NCBI GenBank assembly: GCA_963844575.1
Contig: CAWJOU010000005.1
Location: 2,914,001-2,978,000 of the forward strand
Direction: 5' to 3'
Source of the DNA: DASZUK01 sp963844575
Lineage (GTDB): Bacteria > Actinomycetota > Acidimicrobiia > Acidimicrobiales > RAAP-2
DNA length: 64,000 bases
The position numbers were made by a program, and so were the translations under genes. This document shows positions 41,662 through 50,847 of this stretch, piece after piece (positions within the stretch are counted from its first letter, which is position 1; every line of letters starts with the position of its first letter). The notes beneath the pieces are model-generated. The model did not search any database. It was not told the origin of the DNA and saw only the letters and a list, made by a program, of their open reading frames with translations.

Positions 41662-42588
41662 ATGCATTTTTCCTACGGACTTCCGACCCACCGGGTCGAT
41701 ATCGGTGAGGAGCACGTTTCCGCCGATGCCGTTACCGAGCTGGCAGTAGAGGCGGAATCGGCCGGGTTCGACGCCGTCTATACGACCGACCACCCGTTCC
41801 CCAGTGACACATGGCTGGCGGTGGGTGGCCACCATGCACTCGACCCGCTCGTCGTCCTCGGCTTTGTAGCGGCGAAGACGTCGAGGATTCGACTGCATAC
41901 GAACCTCTTCGTCCTGGCCTACCGGAACCCGTTCCTGTCCGCCAAGGGCCTCTCGACGCTCGACGTCCTGAGCAAGGGCCGGCTCATCGTCGGGGTCGGT
42001 GCCGGTTATCTCGAAGGCGAGTTCGCGGCGCTCGGCGCCTCGTTCGACGATCGGAACGACCGGGTCGACGAAGCGATCAGCGCCATGCGGGCGGCGTGGG
42101 CCGGCGAGAGCATGACGCGATCGGGGATCGGCTTCCGCGTCGACGGGAACACGATGCTCCCCCGGCCGACCCAACGGCCGGGACCGCCGATCTGGATCGG
42201 CGGCAACAGCAAAAGGGCCATTCGCCGGGCGGTCGAGCTGGCCGACGGCTGGTCGCCCTTCCCGACGCCGAGCGGTACGTCGACCCGGACGCACACCGCC
42301 GAGTTGGCGACGATCGATGACCTGGCCGAAAGGATCGAGTACGCCAAGCAGCACAGCGCGGCGGTCGGCCGGCAGGCACCGCTCGAGATCTGCTTCGTCC
42401 CACCGGCGCTCCGGCTGGGCAGCGGGAAGGAGCTCGACCCCGGCGAGACCGTCGATGCCTGCCGAGCCCTCGCGGCGATCGGCGTCGGCTGGGCGACGGT
42501 GGCGCTGCCCGGTACGACTCGGGAGAGCCAGGTCGAGGCGATCCAGCGTTTCGCCAACGACGTCATTCGTCCCGTCAACGGCGGTTAG
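41662..42588 (+). CDS. Luciferase-like (LLM) F420-dependent oxidoreductase
   Basis: The 308-residue TIM-barrel protein has MHFSYGLPTHRVDIGEEHVS, FDAVYTTDHPFPSDTWLAVG, IRLHTNLFVLAYRNPFLSAK and STLDVLSKGRLIVGVGAGYL. RPGPPIWIGGNSKRAIRRAV is the phosphate-binding C-terminal part typical of the TIGR03619-like F420 group. A consensus SD (AAAGAGGAG) precedes the ATG. Codon use is less GC-biased at the 5' end and leader than in neighbouring genes, a hint of transfer. The substrate is unknown; as the second LLM protein within 3 kb, it probably acts in the same oxidative catabolism. Confidence 0.86.
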   Translation: MHFSYGLPTHRVDIGEEHVSADAVTELAVEAESAGFDAVYTTDHPFPSDTWLAVGGHHALDPLVVLGFVAAKTSRIRLHTNLFVLAYRNPFLSAKGLSTLDVLSKGRLIVGVGAGYLEGEFAALGASFDDRNDRVDEAISAMRAAWAGESMTRSGIGFRVDGNTMLPRPTQRPGPPIWIGGNSKRAIRRAVELADGWSPFPTPSGTSTRTHTAELATIDDLAERIEYAKQHSAAVGRQAPLEICFVPPALRLGSGKELDPGETVDACRALAAIGVGWATVALPGTTRESQVEAIQRFANDVIRPVNGG

Positions 42589-42935
42589 TGGGCGACAACG
42601 ACCGGCACCGGTCGGCCGCTCTGCCCGGTGGTCTTTTTGGCTCGTCCGGACAGGATGTCCGGTACCTTCTGGTGCGAATTGCGACGGAGCTACATTGCTT
42701 CTGTCCTTGTCATTGGCCGGCCGACATGCCGAACTTCACGGCTACGATGGTTGGTCCTCGGCGCCGGTCGACTCGGGGAGCGAGCGCCGCTACTGCCTCC
42801 GGATGATCCGGAAATTCGGGGTCCGACGTCAGACGGCCGGCTGCAACGACCTCGCCGACCCGATAAGATCTGTGGAGACGGGGGGATTTGGTTAACCGGC
42901 GGGTGATTCCCGGCGTGCCAGAGGGGAGATCGGCC
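42589..42935. other. Intergenic region without a supported gene
   Basis: The 347-bp gap shows only a CCGGAC-N5-GTCCGG hairpin near 42653-42669 and a run of five T after GGTGGTC. An AT-rich GATAAGAT box lies near 42862, about 70 bases ahead of the next gene, and is a plausible promoter element. Short frames here have no family features. Confidence 0.4.
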
Positions 42936-43331
42936 GTGAGCCACGCAGTTCCTTTCGTCGACTACCTCGTTCTCGACGACCATCCGCACCTGACGGCCCA
43001 CGAGTGCCGCTCGTGCGGGGCCCGGTTCTTCGACCGGCGGAACGCCTGCGCCAGCTGCTTCGGCACCGAGTTCTCGACGGTCGACGTGCCGAGCGAAGGG
43101 GAGGTCGTGGCCTTCACGATCGTCTCGCTGGCCGCGCCGGGCATTCCGGTGCCCTTCGTCGCCGCCACCGTCGACTGCGGCGGTACGAAAGTGAGCGGCA
43201 ACCTGGCCGACGTCCCGCCGGACCCCGCGCACGTGACGCTCGGGATGAAGGTCCACCTGGTGACCGTGCCGGTCGGAACGGACGCCGCCGGCACCGAAGC
43301 CGTCTCGTTCGCGTTCGCCCCGGTGGGCTGA
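42936..43331 (+). CDS. DUF35 OB-fold protein with zinc ribbon (thiolase partner)
   Basis: GTG 42936 after GAGGGGAG gives 131 residues; earlier alternative starts are less well supported. A rubredoxin-like zinc ribbon CRSCGARFFDRRNACASC (C-x2-C-x12-C-x2-C) precedes an OB-fold (EGEVVAFTIVSLAAPGIPVP, VSGNLADVPPDP). DUF35 proteins form complexes with SCP2-type thiolases and supply the acyl-CoA channel, as ChsH2 does for Ltp2 in steroid side-chain cleavage. The thiolase gene follows 99 bases downstream, so this is the expected pair. Confidence 0.85.
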   Translation: MSHAVPFVDYLVLDDHPHLTAHECRSCGARFFDRRNACASCFGTEFSTVDVPSEGEVVAFTIVSLAAPGIPVPFVAATVDCGGTKVSGNLADVPPDPAHVTLGMKVHLVTVPVGTDAAGTEAVSFAFAPVG

Positions 43332-43430
43332 TCCACCGCACCGATCGATCACCTGACAAACCGACTCTCGACGACGACCCAACTCTCGACGGCGAACAGC
43401 CTCGACGGCGGATAGGAGGAACGACCCATC

Positions 43431-44633
43431 ATGGCCAGCGACGACGTGTGGATCCTGGGGATCGCCATGACCAAGTTCGGCAAGCACCCGGACAAGGACA
43501 CCTTGGACCTGGCGGCCGAGGCCACGATGGCCGCCTTGAAGGACGGCGGGGTGACGATGGCCGAGATGGGGGTGCTGGCGGCCGGCAACCTGATGGGGCC
43601 CATGGGGTTCGGTCAGGCCCTGCAGAAGCAGGTCGGCCAGACCGGTATCCCGGTCTACAACGTCGCCAATGCCTGTGCGACCGGGGCTACCGCCCTGCGG
43701 GTGGCCTACATGACCATCAAGGCCGGCGAGGCCGACTACGGCCTGGCCGTCGGAGCGGAGAAGCTGGCCGGCGCCGGGCTCCTGGCCGAGGGCACCTCGG
43801 GCCAGGACAATGACACGTGGACGCCGAGCGGACGGTTCGGCGCGGTGGCGCCGGTCGACGGCCGGATCGGCACGGAGACGATGCCCGGCGTGTTCGCCCA
43901 GATCGGCATGGAGTACGGCCACCGCTACGGCGGGACCAGCTTCGAGCTGTTCGCCCGTATCTCCGAGAAGAACCACGCCCACTCGACGCTGAACCCGAAA
44001 GCCAGTTACCAGAAGCGGTTCACCCTGGACGAGATCATGAACGACATCATGATCGCCTACCCGAACACCCGGCCGATGTGCTCGGCCAACTGTGACGGCG
44101 CCGCGGCGGCGGTGCTCGTGTCCGACGCCGCGCTCAAGACCCTCGACCCCGATCAGCGACGGCGGGCGGTGAAGGTGTCGGCCTCGGTGCTCACCTCCGA
44201 TCCCTACCAGCCCGGCTGCCAGGTGCTGCCGGACATCAACACGCTCACCCGCAATGCCGGAACGAAGGCCTACGAGCTGGCCGGCGTGTCCCCCGCCGAC
44301 CTCGACCTGGTCGAGCTGCACGACTGCTTCGCCACCGCCGAGCTGGTGCACTACGACAACCTGTCCCTGTGCGAGCCCGGTGGGGCCGTCGACTTCTTCG
44401 AGTCCGGTGCGTCCTGGCGGGACGGGTCGACGCCGGTCAATGTGTCGGGCGGTCTCGAGTCGAAGGGCCACCCGATCTCGGCCACCGGCATCGCCAACGT
44501 CTGGGAGGTCGCCACCCACCTGCGGGGCGAAGCCGGGGATCGCCAGATCGCCGATGCCAAGGTCGGCTTGGCGCACGTCATCGGGCTCGGATCGGCCTGC
44601 GGGGTCCACATCCTCGAGAAGGCCGCCGCCTGA
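43431..44633 (+). CDS. SCP2-type thiolase / lipid-transfer-like acetyl-CoA acyltransferase
   Basis: The 400-residue protein retains the thiolase active site: nucleophile Cys82 in NVANACATGATALR, His297 in VELHDCFATAE and His347 in ESKGHPISATG. WILGIAMTKFGKHPDKDTLD is the typical N-terminus of the SCP-x thiolase branch. It should cleave a beta-ketoacyl-CoA, or run the reverse condensation, with the DUF35 partner encoded just upstream. An AGGAGG ribosome binding site lies 11 bases before the ATG. Convergent with the acyl-CoA ligase gene. Confidence 0.88.
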   Translation: MASDDVWILGIAMTKFGKHPDKDTLDLAAEATMAALKDGGVTMAEMGVLAAGNLMGPMGFGQALQKQVGQTGIPVYNVANACATGATALRVAYMTIKAGEADYGLAVGAEKLAGAGLLAEGTSGQDNDTWTPSGRFGAVAPVDGRIGTETMPGVFAQIGMEYGHRYGGTSFELFARISEKNHAHSTLNPKASYQKRFTLDEIMNDIMIAYPNTRPMCSANCDGAAAAVLVSDAALKTLDPDQRRRAVKVSASVLTSDPYQPGCQVLPDINTLTRNAGTKAYELAGVSPADLDLVELHDCFATAELVHYDNLSLCEPGGAVDFFESGASWRDGSTPVNVSGGLESKGHPISATGIANVWEVATHLRGEAGDRQIADAKVGLAHVIGLGSACGVHILEKAAA

Positions 44634-44682
44634 CGCCGGCCGGATCGACCGGCCGGCAGCCGGCGGTCCGGTCGCCATCCGG

Positions 44683-46215
44683 CTACTGCCAGGTCTCCCC
44701 TTCGCCGTACTTGCCCTTCACCGCCGGTCGGTCGACGAACGGACCACTCCGCGGCAGGACGTCGACGATCACCACCGACTTCGGCTTCTTGTAGCTGGCG
44801 ATCCGGTCGCGGACGAACTCGATCAGCTCGTCCGGCTCCACCGGCCCCCCGTCGGCGAGCTCGACCACCGCCCGCACGGAATGGCCCCAGACCGGGTCGG
44901 GCACCCCGATGACGCAGGCGTCCTTGACCGCCGGGTGCTCCTTCAGCGCGTTCTCCACCTCGACCGGGTAGACGTTCTCCATCCCGGTCTTGATCATCTC
45001 CTGGTTCGGGCCGAGGAACGTGAAGCTCCCGTCCGCCTCGCGCCGACCGAGGTCACCGGTCCAGCGCCACCCCTGCGGGTCCATCGGCTCGAGGCCCAGA
45101 TAGCCGACCATCACCTGCGGACCGCGGGCGACGACCTCGCCGATCTGGCCCACCGGCACCTCCGCACCGTCGGGGTCGACGATCCGCACCGCCGTGGCCG
45201 GGCCCGGCCGCCCGAACGTGCCGGTACCGACCGGCAGGCGACCCTCGTAGGTGATCATGCCGACCGTCTCGCTGGTGCCGTAGCCGACAGCCCCGCGCGG
45301 CTGGGACCCGGGTCGAGGGCACGACGTCATCGAGTACCACGCGTCGTCCAGCTCCGGCGGCGGCGTGCCCCCGAGGACGTCGTTCAACGAGTGCAGGTCG
45401 TACCGACCGTCGGCGTTGAGCTCCGCCATCTCCTTGATCGTCGGGCCGAAGACGAAGGCCGACGTGCAGTGCTCCCGGTCGATCAGCCGGCAGACCTCCT
45501 CGGCGTCGACCCGGGGGATCATGACGTTGAGACCACCCCAGTGGAAGAGGGCAAAGGCCTTCAACAGCACGCCGATGTGGAACATCGGGCCGGAGCTCAG
45601 GTACGTCTCGGTCATCGGCTTCACCCCGCCGACCGCGCCGAGCATCAGGTCCTGCTGGATGATGCCACGGCTGGTGAGCACCGCCGCCTTCGGCTTCCCG
45701 GCGAAGGCCGCCGTCATGATGATGAGCACGCCGGCCTCGTCGTCGTCGTCCTGGGCGGGGTCGACCGACGACGCGTTCTCGAGCGCCCCCTCGTAGGACC
45801 CGTCGTCGTACGAGAGCCAGCCCGCCGACGGCAGCACTGCCCGGGCGTTGGCGTTGACCTCGTCGAACTCCGGCCGGCTGCTGCCGATGATCACCTTCGG
45901 CCGGATGTCCTCGAGGATGGCTGCCGTCTCAGCCGACGACAGCCGCCAGTTCAGCGGCGCGGCGACGGCTCCCGCCTTCGAGCAAGCGAAGATGAACTCG
46001 AACAGCCGGTGGCAGTTCAAGCCGAGCCAGGCCACCCGATCACCCGGCTCGACGCCCAGGTCGCGCAGCACGTTGGCCAGCTTCGTCGTCCGGACGTCGA
46101 TCTCGGGGTACGTCAGCCGGTCGTCGCCGCACACGATCGCTTCGATGTCCGGCAGCCAGCGGGCGTTTTCTCGCACGACGTCGCCGAGCGTGAACGAGTG
46201 CAGCCGATCAGTCAT
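44683..46215 (-). CDS. Acyl-CoA synthetase / AMP-dependent ligase (FadD-like)
   Basis: ATG 46215 after GGGAGGA gives 510 residues of the ANL superfamily. The usual P-loop TSGTTGxPKG appears as MTAAFAGKPKAAVLTS, a variant seen in some actinobacterial FadD proteins. The later core motifs are standard: GYGTSETVGMITYEG, WRWTGDLGRREADG and the C-terminal catalytic Lys in VKGKYGEG. It would adenylate a carboxylic acid and transfer it to CoA, the entry step for the thiolases and dehydrogenases around it. A CATTCA-AG-TGAATG inverted repeat lies 48 bases upstream of the start. Confidence 0.87.
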   Translation of the reverse strand: MTDRLHSFTLGDVVRENARWLPDIEAIVCGDDRLTYPEIDVRTTKLANVLRDLGVEPGDRVAWLGLNCHRLFEFIFACSKAGAVAAPLNWRLSSAETAAILEDIRPKVIIGSSRPEFDEVNANARAVLPSAGWLSYDDGSYEGALENASSVDPAQDDDDEAGVLIIMTAAFAGKPKAAVLTSRGIIQQDLMLGAVGGVKPMTETYLSSGPMFHIGVLLKAFALFHWGGLNVMIPRVDAEEVCRLIDREHCTSAFVFGPTIKEMAELNADGRYDLHSLNDVLGGTPPPELDDAWYSMTSCPRPGSQPRGAVGYGTSETVGMITYEGRLPVGTGTFGRPGPATAVRIVDPDGAEVPVGQIGEVVARGPQVMVGYLGLEPMDPQGWRWTGDLGRREADGSFTFLGPNQEMIKTGMENVYPVEVENALKEHPAVKDACVIGVPDPVWGHSVRAVVELADGGPVEPDELIEFVRDRIASYKKPKSVVIVDVLPRSGPFVDRPAVKGKYGEGETWQ

Positions 46216-46262
46216 AGTCCTCCCTCGCGTTGCCGCGCCATCAAGGCCCGGCCATGCTAGTT

Positions 46263-46276
46263 CATTCAAGTGAATG
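46263..46276. promoter_or_regulatory. Operator-like inverted repeat upstream of the acyl-CoA ligase
   Basis: CATTCA-AG-TGAATG is a perfect 6-bp inverted repeat with a 2-base spacer, inside an AT-rich island of otherwise GC-rich DNA. Its size and position fit a TetR-type regulator site. Further upstream the gap holds C-rich runs with repeated TCCCCCGGG-like units. Confidence 0.5.
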
Positions 46277-46338
46277 CTTTGTTTTCCCCGGTCAGGTCCC
46301 CCGGGACCAGCCCCCCCCCGGACCGGTCCCCCGGGTCG

Positions 46339-48012
46339 TCAACCAGTCCCGGTCAGGGGCCTCAAGACCCGACCGGGGCCGCGGTCGGTCTGGACCATGG
46401 CCCCGTCGCGGCGGATCGCCACGCCATTGACGAGGACGTGCCGGAGCCCCGACGGCTGGTCGGCGACGAGTCGCTCTCCCCCGGCCGGCATGTCCTGCAC
46501 CCGCCGCAGCGGACCTGGCCCGATGGTGTCCGGATCGAAGACCACCAGGTCACCGATACTGCCGGCCCGAACCGCCCCCCGGTCACCGAGGCCGTAGAGA
46601 GCCGCCGGCTCGCCCGTCAGCTTGTGGACCGCCTGCGGCAACGACAGGGTCCCTCGGTCTCGCACCCAACCGCCCAGTAGATCGGTCGGCATCACTGCGT
46701 CACACAGTTGGTCGGGGTGCGCCCCGGAGTCCGCCAGGCCGAGAACCGCCCCCTCCAGCCGCAGCAGATCGGCCACCTGTTCGGGGTCGTCGTTCATGAT
46801 GAGGACCCCGAACCGCGTCGCCAGCCCATCCTCGAGCGAGAGGTCCAGCATGGCGTCGAAACCGCCGACCCCCCGCTGGGCGGCCACGTCGGCCACCGTC
46901 CGCCCCTCCAGTTCCGGGTGGGCCGCCGATTGGACGATCGACCAGTGGGTCCACCGAACGGGGAGCACCGATCCGGCCAACTGCTCGGCGGCGCGCACTC
47001 GCCATCCGACATCCTGGTAGGCCGCCCGGCGGGCGTCGCCAGTCGCCCGGTCGAGCTCCCGCACCGCGTCGCACCGGAGGGCGAAAGGCGACTTCATCGT
47101 CATCTGCGCGGCCAGCGGACGACAGGTGACCTGGGGGTGCACGTCCACCCGCCGGGCCATCCCCTCCCGGTGCAGGGCAACCAGGCGCTCGTGCGAGCCG
47201 TCGATGGAACCGAGCAGAGCGGTCCACGTGAACGGCCGCCCGACGTGGGGCTGCAGCGCGTAGAGGGCTTCGTGCGTGAGGTTCGGCCCGGGAACGAACG
47301 CACCGACACCGACGTCGAGCTCCGAGAGGACAGCCAACATGGCCGCCACCTCCTCCGTCGTCGCGAACTTGGTCGGGCTGGGCCGACCGGTCGGCGCGGC
47401 GCTGGTGGAGAACCCAACGGCGCCGGCCAGCAGAGCCTCGCTGACCAGGGCTCGCATCTGTTCGATCTCGGCCTCGGTGGCCGCCCGCTCGTACGCCTCG
47501 GCTCCGAGAACAGCGATGCGGATGGCCGAGTGGCCGACATAAGCCCCGACGTTCAGCGTCAGGTGGCGCCCCTCGATGACCGAGAGATAGTCGGCGAAGG
47601 AGCCGAACTCCCACGAAACCCCCTCCTGGAGGGTCTCCAGCGACATGTCCTCCAGGTCGTGCAGCATGCCGAGCAGCAGATCGTGGTGTTGCTCGCTGGC
47701 CGGCGCGATCGCGAACCCGCAATTGCCGGTGATGACCGTCGTGACCCCCTGCCAGCACGACGACCCCAGGGACGAGTCCCACAGCAGTTGGGCGTCGTAG
47801 TGCGTGTGGATGTCGATGAACCCCGGGCATACGACACACCCCGAAGCGTCCAGCTCGACGACCTCGCCGAGGCCGTCGAGCGCGCTGCCTGCTCCCGGAC
47901 CAACGCCGACGATCCGGTCGCCGATCAACGCCACGTCGGCCCGCGTTCCCGGCACCCCGGTCCCGTCCACGACCGTCCCACCTCGCACCACCAGGCCGGT
48001 TCCCTGTCCCAT
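46339..48012 (-). CDS. N-acyl-D-amino-acid deacylase (D-aminoacylase) family, second copy
   Basis: The 557-residue protein has LVVRGGTVVDGTGVPGTRAD, GFIDIHTHYDAQLLWDSSLG (H-x-H), GVTTVITGNCGFAIAPASEQ and GLADSGAHPDQLCDAVMPTD, the metal-centre series of the D-aminoacylase branch. It is alignable with 34161-35864 over the N-terminal half and diverges after it. It is followed on the same strand by the acyl-CoA ligase and is divergent from the phosphotriesterase-type hydrolase. Likely amide or carbamoyl hydrolysis; the substrate is open. Confidence 0.87.
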   Translation of the reverse strand: MGQGTGLVVRGGTVVDGTGVPGTRADVALIGDRIVGVGPGAGSALDGLGEVVELDASGCVVCPGFIDIHTHYDAQLLWDSSLGSSCWQGVTTVITGNCGFAIAPASEQHHDLLLGMLHDLEDMSLETLQEGVSWEFGSFADYLSVIEGRHLTLNVGAYVGHSAIRIAVLGAEAYERAATEAEIEQMRALVSEALLAGAVGFSTSAAPTGRPSPTKFATTEEVAAMLAVLSELDVGVGAFVPGPNLTHEALYALQPHVGRPFTWTALLGSIDGSHERLVALHREGMARRVDVHPQVTCRPLAAQMTMKSPFALRCDAVRELDRATGDARRAAYQDVGWRVRAAEQLAGSVLPVRWTHWSIVQSAAHPELEGRTVADVAAQRGVGGFDAMLDLSLEDGLATRFGVLIMNDDPEQVADLLRLEGAVLGLADSGAHPDQLCDAVMPTDLLGGWVRDRGTLSLPQAVHKLTGEPAALYGLGDRGAVRAGSIGDLVVFDPDTIGPGPLRRVQDMPAGGERLVADQPSGLRHVLVNGVAIRRDGAMVQTDRGPGRVLRPLTGTG

Positions 48013-48177
48013 GGCGAGAACCCCTCCACTCCGGGCGGCCCGACCATCGACCCCACCACCGGCCCGACCATCGGCCGGCCCGGCCTCCTCAGCTAAGTGA
48101 CTGATTGATACGCTACTTTGGGCGATGAGAGGTGATCAAGACCTCCCGGGGGCACGGTAACGAAGGAGGGGTCGTTC

Positions 48178-49167
48178 GTGAGCGACGAGGCAATGGTGGA
48201 GACGGCGCGGGGCCCGATCCCCGTATCGGCGATGGGGACGACGCTCATGCACGAGCACGTGTTCATCACGAGCCCGGAGATCATGCAGAACTGGCCCGAC
48301 TATCCCGAGGGCTTCGAGGACGAGGTCCGGATCGCCGACGCCATCGACCAGCTGAAACTGGCTCGGGACAGCGGTGTCGGGACGATCGTCGACTGCACGG
48401 TCATCGGCGCCGGCCGCTACGTCCCGCGCATCCAGAAGGTGGCCGAAGGGGTCGACGTGCACATCATCGTCGCCACCGGCGTCTACACCTACAACGACGT
48501 CCCGCAGTACTTCTACTTCCGGGGCCCCGGCACCATCTTGGGCGGCGACGAGATGATGACCGGCTTCTTCGTCCAGGACATCGTCGAGGGGATCGGTCGC
48601 ACCGGGGTGAAGGCGGCCATCCTCAAGTGCGCGACCGACGAGCCCGGCCTCACGGCGGGCGTCGAACGGGTGCTCCGGGCCGTGGCCGTAGCGCACCGGG
48701 AGACGGGAGTTCCCATCACGACCCACACCCACGCCGGGCTGCGGCGGGGGCTCGAGCAGCAGCGGGTCTTCGAGGAGGAGGGCGTCGACCTCTCTCGCGT
48801 GGTGATCGGCCACTCCGGCGACACCAGCGACGTGCATTACCTCGAGGAGCTGGTGGCCAACGGTTCCTATCTCGGGATGGACCGCTTCGGCATCGAGGGG
48901 CCGAGCTTCGACGAGCGGGTCGGTATCGTCGCCACCATGTGCGAGCGGGGCCACGCCGACCAGATGGTGCTGTCCCACGACACCAGCTGTTTCTCCGATC
49001 TCATCGACTTCGCCGAGGTGCGACGGAACAATCCGAACTGGCGGTTCGACCACATCGCCCAGGACGTGCTCCCGGCCCTCCGGACGCGCGGCGTCACCGA
49101 GGAACAGATCACCACGATGTTGGTGGACAATCCGCAGAAGATCTTCTCGCGCCAGGGCCGGTACTGA
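48178..49167 (+). CDS. Phosphotriesterase-family metal hydrolase (lactonase/amidase-like)
   Basis: GTG 48178 behind AAGGAGG gives 329 residues. All binuclear-centre residues are in place: His25-x-His27 in LMHEHVF, Lys150 in ILKCATD (carboxylated bridge), His183 in TTHTHAG, His212 in VIGHSGD and Asp268 in SHDTS. Family members are phosphotriesterases, lactonases and hydrolases of cyclic or N-acyl compounds. Organophosphate hydrolysis itself is rare, so a lactone or amide is the likelier substrate. The next gene overlaps by one base (TGATG), indicating translational coupling to the thiolase-like protein. Confidence 0.87.
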   Translation: MSDEAMVETARGPIPVSAMGTTLMHEHVFITSPEIMQNWPDYPEGFEDEVRIADAIDQLKLARDSGVGTIVDCTVIGAGRYVPRIQKVAEGVDVHIIVATGVYTYNDVPQYFYFRGPGTILGGDEMMTGFFVQDIVEGIGRTGVKAAILKCATDEPGLTAGVERVLRAVAVAHRETGVPITTHTHAGLRRGLEQQRVFEEEGVDLSRVVIGHSGDTSDVHYLEELVANGSYLGMDRFGIEGPSFDERVGIVATMCERGHADQMVLSHDTSCFSDLIDFAEVRRNNPNWRFDHIAQDVLPALRTRGVTEEQITTMLVDNPQKIFSRQGRY

Positions 49168-50333
49168 TGCGCTCGGACATCTCCGGTCGCTACAGCCTCG
49201 TCGGGCTCGGCCTGTCCGAGCAGGGCCGCAACCTCGGCATCGCGCCCCGAGAGCTGCGGCGGGTGGCGCTCGAGGCCGCGCTGGCCGATGCGGGGCTCGC
49301 CCCTAGCGACATCGACGGCGTCATCGGGTCGTCCAGCGACATGTTCGAGGACATCCGGTACCTCGGCCTGGCGCCCACGTTCGCCTACACGATGCAGACC
49401 GGCGGGGCGACGCCCGCCTGGTCGATCATCAACGCCATGGGGGCCATCGCCACCGGCCAGGCCGACGTGGTGGCCTGCATCTACGGCGCCGCGCCGACCG
49501 GTGGCTACCTCCGCCGAGCCGACGGCAGCGTCGGCGGCTACGGCAACTTCGGCTTCGGCTACGGCTCCCTGTACGGCCTCATCGGCGCGCCCGGCGCCCA
49601 CGCCCTCCACGCCCGCCGCCACATGGACCGGTACGGCACCACCTCCCGCCAGTTCGGGGCGGTCGCCGTCGACCTGCGGGCCAAGGCCGCCGTCCGACCC
49701 GGCACGATCGGCTACGGCCAACCGATCACCATCGACGACCACCAGGCCTCCCGCCCCATCGTCGACCCGCTGCGGCTGCTCGACTGCTGCCGCGATACCG
49801 ACGGCGGCGTCGCCGTCCTCGTCTGCTCGACCGAGCGGGCCCGTGACCTGCCGGGCCGCCACGTCACGGTGCTCGGGGCCGGGACCGGCCACCAGATCCG
49901 CAACTGGTGGACCGGCGAGATGTACGACCTGCACGACGACATCGCGCCAGCGGCGGCGACCGCCTTCGGACAGGCCGGGGTCGAGCTCTCCGACGTCGAC
50001 GTCGCCTCGCTCTACGACCCGTTCACGTTCTCGATCATCATGCAGCTCGAGGCCTACGGGTTCTGCAGCCCGGGCGAAGGCGGCCCGTTCGTCGAGGCCG
50101 GCGGCATCCGGGTCGGCGGGACCATCCCCACCAATACCGGCGGCGGCCAGCTCTCCGGCTTCTACTGCACCGGGTTCACCCCCATCGTCGAGGGCATCCG
50201 CCAGCTGCGGGGGGACAGCGGCGCCACCCAGGTCGACGGGGCCGAGGTGGCCCTGGTCAGCGGCCACGGTGGCCACGGTGGCGTCCAGGGCAGCTCTACC
50301 CACGTCACCCTGCTGCTCGGAGCCGACCAGTGA
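49167..50333 (+). CDS. Thiolase-like protein lacking the nucleophilic Cys (Ltp2-type)
   Basis: The 388-residue protein has a thiolase fold: SLVGLGLSEQGRNLGIAPRE, ALEAALADAGLAPSDIDGVI and GYGSLYGLIGAPGAHALHAR. The usual NAC-x-[ST]-G active-site segment reads MQTGGATPAWSIINAMGAIA, with no Cys, and the His-Asp-Cys-Phe motif has become YDPFTFSI. A GHGGHGG segment remains near the C-terminus. Cys-less relatives such as Ltp2 act as retro-aldolases with a DUF35 partner, not as thiolases. It overlaps the hydrolase by one base and the DUF35 gene by four, so the three products are likely made in fixed ratio. Confidence 0.8.
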   Translation: MRSDISGRYSLVGLGLSEQGRNLGIAPRELRRVALEAALADAGLAPSDIDGVIGSSSDMFEDIRYLGLAPTFAYTMQTGGATPAWSIINAMGAIATGQADVVACIYGAAPTGGYLRRADGSVGGYGNFGFGYGSLYGLIGAPGAHALHARRHMDRYGTTSRQFGAVAVDLRAKAAVRPGTIGYGQPITIDDHQASRPIVDPLRLLDCCRDTDGGVAVLVCSTERARDLPGRHVTVLGAGTGHQIRNWWTGEMYDLHDDIAPAAATAFGQAGVELSDVDVASLYDPFTFSIIMQLEAYGFCSPGEGGPFVEAGGIRVGGTIPTNTGGGQLSGFYCTGFTPIVEGIRQLRGDSGATQVDGAEVALVSGHGGHGGVQGSSTHVTLLLGADQ

Positions 50334-50743
50334 CGCCGCGCCGACTGCTCCCGGCCGATGTGGCGCCGGACGAGCTCGACCGCCCGTTCTGGGAGGGCGT
50401 CGAACAACACCGGTTCCTCGTCCACCGCTGCCGCACGTGCGGCCGGGCGTACTGGCCGGCATCGAGCTGCGTCGACCACGGCGGCTCCGACATGGAGTGG
50501 ACCGAGGCGAGCGGCCGCGGTCAGGTCCACACGTTCGTCGTCTACCGCCAGGCCGTCGACCCGGCCTGGGCCGACCGCGTGCCGTACGTCGTGGCCGTCG
50601 TCCGACTCGACGAGGGGCCGTTCTTCCACTCCGACCTGCCCGGTATCCCGGTCGACGACGTCGCCATCGGCCAGCCGGTGCACGTCGAGTACGAAGACGT
50701 CGAGGGTGGCACGATCCCCCACTTCGTCGTCGACGATCGCTGA
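50330..50743 (+). CDS. DUF35 OB-fold/zinc-ribbon partner of the thiolase-like protein
   Basis: GTG 50330 overlaps the preceding stop (GTGA) and gives 137 residues; a longer frame in this region is spurious. CRTCGRAYWPASSCVDH has three Cys and probably a His in place of the fourth ligand. It is followed by OB-fold strands (GQVHTFVVYRQAVDPAWADR, PVHVEYEDVEGGTIPHFVVD). FPGVEQHRF-like text (FWEGVEQHRFLVHRCRTCG) is typical of DUF35 N-termini. The expected complex partner is the Cys-less thiolase just upstream. It converges with hyuB. Confidence 0.85.
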   Translation: MTPRRLLPADVAPDELDRPFWEGVEQHRFLVHRCRTCGRAYWPASSCVDHGGSDMEWTEASGRGQVHTFVVYRQAVDPAWADRVPYVVAVVRLDEGPFFHSDLPGIPVDDVAIGQPVHVEYEDVEGGTIPHFVVDDR

Positions 50744-50847
50744 CCCACCCCGAGGCCCACTTCCGGGCCGATCAGCCGCCGATCGACGGTCCCCCGGCGA
50801 CGCCCCGCTGGGCGACAGCCCCGACGGGCGGCCCAGCGGACGGCGGT

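Noticed and set aside
42690..46260. Long antisense frames opposite the thiolase and acyl-CoA ligase genes (662 and 668 codons)
   Set aside because: Composition is Arg/Asp/Val noise without motifs; the opposite strands encode complete thiolase and ligase active sites.
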